In this document: positions 54,256 to 61,082 of the stretch, piece after piece
Layout of the letters: every line of letters starts with the position of its first letter
Numbering within the stretch: position 1 is the first letter of the stretch
Assembly (NCBI GenBank): GCA_964570665.1
Contig: CAZMZH010000004.1
Span: forward strand, 186,001 to 250,000
Reading direction: 5' to 3'
From: JAJDAT01 sp964570665
Lineage (GTDB): Bacteria > Nitrospinota > Nitrospinia > Nitrospinales > JAJDAT01
Length of the DNA stretch: 64,000 nucleotides
Notes under the pieces: model-generated
Database searches by the model: none
What the model was told of the DNA's origin: nothing
Seen by the model: only the letters and a program-made list of their open reading frames with translations
Made by a program: the position numbers and the translations under genes

Positions 54256-54296
54256 TGTTACAATAACGTAACAAATCTGTAACAAGAATGTAATAA
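54256..54296 (+). promoter_or_regulatory. 11-bp-phased GTAACAA operator
   Basis: GTAACAA begins at 54268 and 54279, and GTAATAA at 54290, exactly 11 bp apart; TGTTAC at 54256-54261 forms an inverted repeat with the first. The pattern suits an OmpR/PhoB-family dimer or oligomer binding one face of the DNA. It lies 37 bp before the hybrid kinase ATG. Confidence 0.5.
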
Positions 54297-54332
54297 AAAG
54301 AAGACATTTAAATTCACCCAAAAGGTAAAAGT

Positions 54333-56120
54333 ATGTTTACCAACATCAACAATTATGAGTGGGCGAAAGAAACAATTTCACCCGGTCAAATTGAAGGAAT
54401 ACTAAAAGGACAAAGTCATGTTCTTGAATTGTTGGCTTCGGGAAAATCCTTAACCGAAACTCTGGACAGTTTGGTCACAATCCTTGAATCTCAGTTGATT
54501 CATTCTCGGTGTTCCATTCTTATTCTCGATAAAACAGGCCAATATTTTAGCAAAGGGGCCTCCCCTAGTTTACCCAGTACTTATTGCGATGCAATTGATG
54601 GATTACCTGTCGGTCCTAATATCGGTCCATGCGCCATGGCAGCATTTAAAAATGAAATCGTTATAATAGAAAATATTGAAACTGAAACTCGGTGGCCAGG
54701 TTTTAAGGAATTAGCTCTAAGCCACAATTTAAAAGCTTGCTGGTCTACTCCCATTAGAAGTTTTGAAGGAAAAGTTATAGGTACTTTATGCCCATATTAT
54801 GAAAAACCATTTGAGCCTACGGAAAATGAATTTCAAATGGTTAAACATGCGGCGTATTTAGCTGGAATCGCCATTCAATTAAAACAGGGAGATGAAGTTT
54901 TACAGGAAAAAAACAGGTTGCTTGAGATGGAAGTCAAAAAGCGGAAACAAATTCAAAAAGAATTAGTCAAATCTTATGAAGAAGCTCAAGCGTCCAATCG
55001 CGCAAAGTCAGATTTTCTTTCAAAAATGAGCCACGAGTTGCGTACCCCCATGAATTCCATCATCGGGTTTGCTCAAATCTTAAACTTGGATAAAAAGCTT
55101 CTATTATCCAAAATTCAAAAGGAAAACTTGCAATTCATTTCTTCTGCAGGAGAACACTTATTGGAACTAATTAATGAAATTTTAGATCTTTCCACAATTG
55201 AATCTGGAAATCTAAAATTATTCATTGAGCCTGTCGATATAGTTCCTATTATTAATGAAGTTATTTCTATTTCCCAGCCGTTGGCCGATAAGGAAAAGAT
55301 TTCTCTTGAAAGCCTTCCAATTCCTGATAATAGCTTTATCGCAAGTGTTGACTCCCTCCGGATAAAACAAGTTCTTTTAAACCTCACATCAAACGGGATT
55401 AAATATAATAAACCAAACGGCTCGGTAAAAATTCTTTGTGAAAAACTGGATACTGAGAAAATACGTATTGGAGTAAAGGATACTGGACATGGGATTAACG
55501 ATGACCAAAAAGACAAAATTTTTAAACCTTTTGAGCGTTTCGATTTGAATGCAGACGATATCGAAGGAACCGGTATTGGACTCACCATATCCAAGCAGTT
55601 GATTGAATTAATGCATGGCGCTATAGGCTTTCAAAGCGTTTCAGGAGAGGGAAGCTTTTTCTATATTGATATTCCAATTTCTGAACAGCCTTGCGCTCCT
55701 ATTAGAGTTGAAAAGGAAATAGATTCTATTCAATCTATTCCGAGGGGTAATGGAATAAAAAAAATCCTCTATATTGAAGACATAAAAACAAATATTTATT
55801 TAGTTGAACAAATTTTAACGGACAGAGAAGATCTAGAGTTGATCTCGGCGCACAATGGTATGGAAGGAATCAAAATAGCCCAGACTCAAATACCCGATTT
55901 AATTCTGATGGATATGAATTTGCCAGATATAGATGGGTTTACGGCTTACGAAAAGCTTCAAACGATTACTACTCTAAAGAATATCCCTGTTATCGCATTG
56001 ACAGCAGACGCCATGGATATCAATATTCAAAAGGCCCTGGATATGGGTTTTAAAGACTATATTACCAAGCCAATTAGAATCTCTAAAATCATGAATATAA
56101 TTGATCAAGCTTTTTCGTAA
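54333..56120 (+). CDS. GAF hybrid histidine kinase
   Basis: This 595-residue cytoplasmic protein has an N-terminal GAF domain (about 20-190; LPVGPNIGPCAMAAFKNEIV; GKVIGTLCPYYEKPF), then HisKA with His234 (KMSHELRTPMNSIIGF), HATPase_c (NLTSNGIKYNK, GTGIGLTIS) and a receiver with Asp527 (LILMDMNLPDIDG). The architecture can receive phosphate in cis or from another kinase. No cognate regulator is adjacent. Confidence 0.92.
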   Translation: MFTNINNYEWAKETISPGQIEGILKGQSHVLELLASGKSLTETLDSLVTILESQLIHSRCSILILDKTGQYFSKGASPSLPSTYCDAIDGLPVGPNIGPCAMAAFKNEIVIIENIETETRWPGFKELALSHNLKACWSTPIRSFEGKVIGTLCPYYEKPFEPTENEFQMVKHAAYLAGIAIQLKQGDEVLQEKNRLLEMEVKKRKQIQKELVKSYEEAQASNRAKSDFLSKMSHELRTPMNSIIGFAQILNLDKKLLLSKIQKENLQFISSAGEHLLELINEILDLSTIESGNLKLFIEPVDIVPIINEVISISQPLADKEKISLESLPIPDNSFIASVDSLRIKQVLLNLTSNGIKYNKPNGSVKILCEKLDTEKIRIGVKDTGHGINDDQKDKIFKPFERFDLNADDIEGTGIGLTISKQLIELMHGAIGFQSVSGEGSFFYIDIPISEQPCAPIRVEKEIDSIQSIPRGNGIKKILYIEDIKTNIYLVEQILTDREDLELISAHNGMEGIKIAQTQIPDLILMDMNLPDIDGFTAYEKLQTITTLKNIPVIALTADAMDINIQKALDMGFKDYITKPIRISKIMNIIDQAFS

Positions 56121-56209
56121 AATCCCCCTTTAATTCCCTCCACCGCCCTCGCAACCGGTATTTAACATATGGGTTTGAAGAAAGAGTTAACTTAACGCTA
56201 TTTAAGGTA

Positions 56210-56280
56210 TCTAAGAATTCGAAGCGAGATCCTTCGACGGAGTTTATCCTGAGCGAAGTCGAAGGACCTGGATGACGCGC
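56210..56280. repeat. Dispersed palindromic intergenic repeat
   Basis: CCTTCGAC and GTCGAAGG bracket GGAGTTTATCCTGAGCGAA; flanks GCGAGAT and ACCTGGATGACGCGC resemble the long copies. It sits between convergent genes. Confidence 0.65.
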
Positions 56281-56350
56281 TAAGGGGACTTTTTTATTCA
56301 AAGTCGATTTTTATTTTTCATCAACCTTATAAACCAATTTATTAAAACTA

Positions 56351-56722
56351 TCACTCCACAAAATAAGTATCGTGGTCAGAGAAAACCGGTGGGCTGTGGA
56401 AGTTTAGAATATGGAGACTTTCTTCCTCGGTGGTAAAGGTATGAACCATACCCGGCGGCACGCGGAAAAAACAACCTGCCGTTAGTTGATATTCCTTATC
56501 TCCCAGCTTAGCTTTGCCGGAACCGGAAACCACGTAATATAACTCCTCTCCTTTTTTATGAAAACTCGGCTTCTTAATTTGATGAGGTTCCATATAAACC
56601 ACGTAAGCGGAAAACTGCCTGCACGCTTCGCGTGGCAATAATTGTTCAATTCGAATTCCTTTCAACTCAAACGAAGGGGCTTCATTAGGTTCGAGAAAAT
56701 AAACGGTTTCTTGCGGGTCCAT
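56351..56722 (-). CDS. Small cupin-domain protein
   Basis: ATG 56722 is chosen because GGAAAGC lies 3-9 bp upstream; an in-frame TTG at 56734 precedes that site. The 123-residue cupin has the PSFHKKGEELYYVVSGSGKA motif and a second VPPGMVHTF strand, supplying two His, Glu and a later His for a metal. The substrate is unknown. It appears to be a single gene. Confidence 0.85.
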   Translation of the reverse strand: MDPQETVYFLEPNEAPSFELKGIRIEQLLPREACRQFSAYVVYMEPHQIKKPSFHKKGEELYYVVSGSGKAKLGDKEYQLTAGCFFRVPPGMVHTFTTEEESLHILNFHSPPVFSDHDTYFVE

Positions 56723-56887
56723 AACGCTTTCCAATATTAAAAAAGATAATGATATTCACCATTTAACCACGATGCCTAAAAAATTTGGTTAAAAATCGTG
56801 AAAGATCTATAATGCTTAACTTTTATACGATTCAAGCATTCGTAAGACTTATAATCTCATTGTGGGTTATTTTTTCCTCTATAAATA

Positions 56888-57337
56888 ATGATGACTATTT
56901 CAGAAATATATAACCAGATTATTAATATTCCTATTTGGGTAATCCTTCTTCTCATATGTTGGATGGTCTGGAAAAGCCTTCAAATTCTTCAACAAAAATC
57001 TTTAGAAAAATTTGCGCAAAAAAAATTGGGTCTAGACACTATTAAGTTGGAACAGGAAAAAACAGGAGAGAAGAATGAGTTTCTTTCTTCTCTGGATGTG
57101 CAGGAACAACTATTACTTAATAAAATTTATAGCGGAGGGGAAAGAAACCCCGATCGAAGTTATCGCCAATTAGCGCATAAGAAATCTGAACCGACAACAA
57201 GTTCAAAGTCTACTTCACAAAAACCTTCCTTAGAAATAATTACAAATATTAGCGGTATAACAGCAGGAATCATTGGAATCCTTTTAGGTATTGTCCAAAT
57301 AGGTATTTTCTTTGGGTTATTGCCAGTAAAACTTTAA
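56888..57337 (+). CDS. Unknown membrane protein with cytoplasmic middle region
   Basis: This 149-residue protein has TM helices near 15-33 (IPIWVILLLICWMVWKSLQI) and 120-145 (ITAGIIGILLGIVQIGIFFG), separated by a ~80-residue charged, coiled-coil-like region (KFAQKKLGLDTIKLEQEK). No family is recognised. ATG 56888 has no strong ribosome site. Confidence 0.5.
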   Translation: MMTISEIYNQIINIPIWVILLLICWMVWKSLQILQQKSLEKFAQKKLGLDTIKLEQEKTGEKNEFLSSLDVQEQLLLNKIYSGGERNPDRSYRQLAHKKSEPTTSSKSTSQKPSLEIITNISGITAGIIGILLGIVQIGIFFGLLPVKL

Positions 57338-57480
57338 CTAACCTCTTTCGCAAACCTAACCTATTAGTTTCCTCATATTCCTAATTTACTTAGGGTTACC
57401 TTTAGGTGACTACTTGTTTTTATTCGTCCGTGATTTACTATATCCAAGTAACTTAATTGCGCTGAGATAGCTAACAATAT
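57338..57480. other. Intergenic region before the RND operon, first part
   Basis: No recognisable gene or signal; followed by a hairpin terminator and then AT-rich sequence (57521-57638) that must hold the RND operon promoter. Confidence 0.4.
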
Positions 57481-57520
57481 TCATGCTTTGAGAGCCTCAG
57501 CATGATCTTTATTTTATTTT
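57481..57520 (+). terminator. Hairpin terminator
   Basis: TCATGCT and AGCATGA pair with an inner GAG/CTC, followed by a T-rich stretch (ATCTTTATTTTATTTT). It lies ~140 bp after the membrane-protein gene. Confidence 0.5.
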
Positions 57521-57638
57521 CGGAATATTTGATTATATTTCTAACTACCTTTAATATGGAGACTCAAAGCTATTTACTAAATTAAATTCAAAACCTTAAA
57601 GAAACAAATTACTGAATAGTCTTCACCAACATAAAATT

Positions 57639-59147
57639 TTGAATTCAAAAATAACATCCATTCACACCATTTTTTTCCTATTGAGCCTTTTATTTTCTGG
57701 TTGCACAACCGTTGGCCCAGATTATGTCCCTCCAAAAATGGCAATGCCCGAGAAATTTAACAAAGCGCCAGAAAACTTCAAAAATGCCGAAGCTGAAAAT
57801 TCAAAAAATGAAACAACAAAACCAGAAAAAAAAGAAAAACCCAAATTGGTCGAACCCAAAGATTTGGTCAAATGGTGGAAAACTTTAGACGATCCTCTTT
57901 TATCGAATTTGGTCGAACGCGCCGTTAAAGGAAACCTGGACCTCAAATTGGCTCAATCTCGCGTAAAAGAAGAACGCGCACGACGCGGCGTTGCGCGAGC
58001 AGACCGTTTTCCAACAGTTACTGGCGGTGGCGGAGCGATACGGCAAAAAACCAGCGACCAAACAGGCTTTCCCGGACAAACCAATTCCTTATATAACGCA
58101 GGATTCGACGCCACTTGGGAAGCCGATTTATTTGGCGGAATTAGACGCTCGGTTGAGTCGGCGACGGCCACAGTTGAAGCGACTCAAGAAGCCCTCAACG
58201 ATACTTTAGTTACGCTGGTCTCAGAAGCCGCTCTTAATTATGTCGAAATACGAACCTTCCAAGCCCGACTCAAAGCCGCTCAAAAAAATCAAAAAGCACA
58301 GGAAGCAACCTTTCAATTAGTTCAAGACAGATTAGCGGCGGGAATCACAACTACACTTACGCTGGAACAAGCTAGATATAATCTCGAAAACACAAAATCA
58401 CAAATTCCGACATTAAGGATTGGATTTGAACAAGCTAAGAACCGGCTTTCCGTTTTACTCGGAAAGTTTCCAGGAACGGTTAACGATGAGTTGAAAAAAT
58501 TCAAGCGCATCCCCGTCACTCCCATTGACGTTGTCGTTGGCGTTCCCGCAGACGTCATGCGACGCAGGCCAGACGTGCGGCAAGCGGAAAGAAAGTTAGC
58601 GGCGCAAACGTCGCAGATTGGCGTGGCAACAGCAGAGCTTTATCCCAAACTTCAATTATTAGGATCGGTAGGTTTAGAATCTACTTCAATGAGCAGTCTA
58701 TTCACTGGCGGAGCCGGGGCTTTTTCAATCGGCCCTAAAATAACCTGGAACATTTTTAACGCTGGCCGGGTCCGCAACAATATTAAAATTCAAAACGCTA
58801 AACAGGAACAAGCTTTGATCTCATATGAGGCCGCAATACTGACAGCCCTTAACGATGTTGAGAATTCTCTAATCGCTTATGCCGACGAACAAATAAGAAG
58901 ACAGGCCTTAATCCGGTCTACCGAAGCTTCGCAACGCGCTGTAAATTTGTCCCGAGAACTATACGTTTCTGGTCTCAAAGATTTTTTAAGCGTTCTTGAA
59001 GCCGAACGATCGTTGTTCTCTTTCCAAGATCAACTGGCGGTAAGCGAGGGAGCCGTGGTTTCAAACTTAATCCGGCTCTATAAAGCCTTGGGCGGCGGCT
59101 GGGAACCAATTCGCGGAAACGAGCAAGCTAAAGTTCCTACTTCTTAA
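57639..59147 (+). CDS. RND efflux outer-membrane factor lipoprotein (NodT/OprM type)
   Basis: This 502-residue protein starts at a TTG (57639), the only sensible start before the leader. It has lipobox LFSGC, a charged linker, and the duplicated outer-membrane efflux protein fold (GFDATWEADLFGGIRRSVES; DVMRRRPDVRQAERKLAAQT; FNAGRVRNNIKI). It forms the trimeric exit duct across the outer membrane and is the first gene of the RND operon. Confidence 0.93.
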   Translation: MNSKITSIHTIFFLLSLLFSGCTTVGPDYVPPKMAMPEKFNKAPENFKNAEAENSKNETTKPEKKEKPKLVEPKDLVKWWKTLDDPLLSNLVERAVKGNLDLKLAQSRVKEERARRGVARADRFPTVTGGGGAIRQKTSDQTGFPGQTNSLYNAGFDATWEADLFGGIRRSVESATATVEATQEALNDTLVTLVSEAALNYVEIRTFQARLKAAQKNQKAQEATFQLVQDRLAAGITTTLTLEQARYNLENTKSQIPTLRIGFEQAKNRLSVLLGKFPGTVNDELKKFKRIPVTPIDVVVGVPADVMRRRPDVRQAERKLAAQTSQIGVATAELYPKLQLLGSVGLESTSMSSLFTGGAGAFSIGPKITWNIFNAGRVRNNIKIQNAKQEQALISYEAAILTALNDVENSLIAYADEQIRRQALIRSTEASQRAVNLSRELYVSGLKDFLSVLEAERSLFSFQDQLAVSEGAVVSNLIRLYKALGGGWEPIRGNEQAKVPTS

Positions 59148-59170
59148 TTGTATACTTTTTACTGCATTAA

Positions 59171-59611
59171 ACCGCAAAGACGCAGAGAACGCAAAGAAGG
59201 CAAAGATGGATGAGAATGAATGGTCTAATAAAATCATCGGAGCTTGTATTGAAGTTCATCGAAACCTTGGCCCCGGGTTATTAGAGAGTATTTATCAACA
59301 ATGTTTGGCACGCGAATTTTCTTTGCAAGGTATACCTTTCAAAAAGGAAATATCTAAACCAGTCTCCTATAAAGGCGTTTTAATGGAATGCGGTCTTCGC
59401 TTGGATTTTATGGTAGATAACCAGGTAATTGTCGAACTTAAAGCTGTTGAAAAACTATTACCAGTTCATAAATCTCAGATCATAACCTATTTAAAACTTA
59501 CAAGTTGTAAGCTGGGTTTGTTAATCAATTTTAATGTTCCCATACTGAAAGATGGGATTGAACGCATTGCTCTTGACCTTTAATTCTCTGCGTTCTCTGC
59601 GTCTTTGCGGT
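59171..59611 (+). mobile_element. Inverted-repeat-bounded GxxExxY cassette
   Basis: The 23-bp sequence at 59171-59193 (beginning ACCGCAAAGACGCAGAG) is repeated perfectly as its reverse complement at 59589-59611. The 441-bp unit contains one gene (59206-59583) and separates two genes of an RND operon that normally adjoin. There is no transposase and no clear target-site duplication; the left repeat lies just before the gene's ribosome site. Confidence 0.65.
59206..59583 (+). CDS. GxxExxY protein (PDDEXK_3 family)
   Basis: This 125-residue protein begins DENEWSNKIIGACIEVHRNL and has the family GLLESIYQ (GxxExxY) and a C-terminal core LRLDFMVDNQVIVELKAVE, in which Asp, Glu and Lys match the PD-(D/E)xK nuclease pattern. 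Members are small proteins of unknown role found widely in environmental bacteria. The gene is bounded by perfect inverted repeats and sits inside an efflux operon, suggesting a small mobile or selfish unit. Confidence 0.93.
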   Translation: MDENEWSNKIIGACIEVHRNLGPGLLESIYQQCLAREFSLQGIPFKKEISKPVSYKGVLMECGLRLDFMVDNQVIVELKAVEKLLPVHKSQIITYLKLTSCKLGLLINFNVPILKDGIERIALDL

Positions 59612-59697
59612 AAAAAGGGTTTGCCTTATTTTTTTCCCAAATAGTAACCAGCATTGTTCAAGTGCCTTTACCAATTAACGCACAAAAGGAAATTTTA

Positions 59698-60882
59698 ATG
59701 AAACGGTTAAATCTCCTTTATTACATTTTTGGAGTTGTAATTATTCTTTTTGGATCGGGTTGTCAGGATTCAAAAAGCATGGCCGCTCCTCCAGCAAACC
59801 GCCCTCCTCCTATGGTGACAGTCGCTCCCGTTGTCCAAGAAGACGTTACCAAAGTTTATGAGTTAGTTGGGCGAACCGCCGCTAAAAAAACGGTTAATCT
59901 CGTAGCCCGAGTTCAGGGCTATTTAGAAAGAAGAACATTTAAAGCGGGTGAAGACGTCAAAAAAGGCGATCTCCTATTTGTTATCGAACAAGAACCCTAT
60001 GAAATCAAAGTTAGAGCCGCAAAAGCTGGGTTTGCCGACGCAAAAGCGGCTTTGCAAAACGCTCAAACATATTTAAGACGCCTCAGTTCTGTCAGAAAGG
60101 GAGCCGTTTCCCAAACAGATCTAGATAAAGCTAGGAGCGAAGAGCTAAGAGCAAAAGCCCAACTACTGAGCGCTAAGGCCAACTGGGACGAAGCAAAATT
60201 GAATTTAAGGTACACAAAAATCCGTTCTCCAATAGACGGAAGAATTGGCCGACCTGCCGTCAGCATCGGCAACTTGGTTTCTCCAACAACCGGTACTTTG
60301 GCGACCATTGTCCAACTTGACCCCGTTTACGTAGTTTTTACCGTCAGCGAAGCCGCCGTCATCACTGAATTTGAAAAACAAATTGAAAAAGGTAGAGCCA
60401 CCACCTTCATCCCAAAAATCCAATTATCAAACGGCACTCTATATCCTTATGAAGGAACTGAAGATTTTGTCGGTCACACCGTAGACCAAAAAACCGGAAC
60501 GATCACGATTCGGTCTATTTTTCCGAATCCCAGTACTAATGTACTTCCCGGTCAAAATAATTTAGACCACAGTCGGCGTCTTTTATTGCCCGGACAATTT
60601 GTAAAAGTACTGGTTCGACGAGACGACGTAGCTTCAGAGGTAGTCATTCCTCAAGTAGCCATTCAAGAAGATCAAACCGGAAAGTTTGTTCTCGTAGTCG
60701 ATGCGGAAAACCACGTACAAAAACGAACGGTCACCGTTGGAGAAAAAACTGGAATTAAATGGATCGTTAAACAAGGACTACAAATTGGAGAAATGGTTAT
60801 TACGCAAGGATTGCAAAAAGTAAGACCTGGAATAACCGTTCAAGTCGCTTCGGCGCCACCAGCGAAGACTGAAGGTAATTAG
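59698..60882 (+). CDS. RND efflux membrane-fusion (adaptor) lipoprotein
   Basis: ATG 59698 is preferred over 59662 because AAAGGAAA lies just upstream. The ~394-residue precursor has a lipobox (FGSGC), a biotinyl-lipoyl-like domain (VARVQGYLERRTFKAGEDVK), an alpha-hairpin, and a beta-barrel with RSPIDGRIGRPAVSIGNLV, as in AcrA/MexA adaptors. It links the pump to the outer-membrane factor; the GxxExxY cassette separates them. Confidence 0.94.
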   Translation: MKRLNLLYYIFGVVIILFGSGCQDSKSMAAPPANRPPPMVTVAPVVQEDVTKVYELVGRTAAKKTVNLVARVQGYLERRTFKAGEDVKKGDLLFVIEQEPYEIKVRAAKAGFADAKAALQNAQTYLRRLSSVRKGAVSQTDLDKARSEELRAKAQLLSAKANWDEAKLNLRYTKIRSPIDGRIGRPAVSIGNLVSPTTGTLATIVQLDPVYVVFTVSEAAVITEFEKQIEKGRATTFIPKIQLSNGTLYPYEGTEDFVGHTVDQKTGTITIRSIFPNPSTNVLPGQNNLDHSRRLLLPGQFVKVLVRRDDVASEVVIPQVAIQEDQTGKFVLVVDAENHVQKRTVTVGEKTGIKWIVKQGLQIGEMVITQGLQKVRPGITVQVASAPPAKTEGN

Positions 60883-60894
60883 AAAAGAGCGTAA

Positions 60895-61050
60895 AATAAA
60901 AGTAGAAGTTTTATTAAATCGAGGCGAGATCCTTCACTACTTCGACAGAGTTTATGCTGAGCTTGTCGAAGTACTCTGCACAGGCTCAACAAAGGAAGAT
61001 CGCTTCAGGAAGACATGCAATGGGGTCGGCTCAATATTTCTATTTTGATT
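60895..61050. repeat. Dispersed palindromic intergenic repeat, long copy
   Basis: TTATTAAATCGAGGCGAGAT, then ACTTCGACA and TGTCGAAGT around TTTATGCTGAGC, then GGAAGACATGCAA and TTTTGATTTA, in the same order as the copy at 18292. It lies between the adaptor and pump genes of the efflux operon. Confidence 0.7.
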
Positions 61051-61082
61051 TACTATGAAACTTTTAACAAACCACGCTAAGA

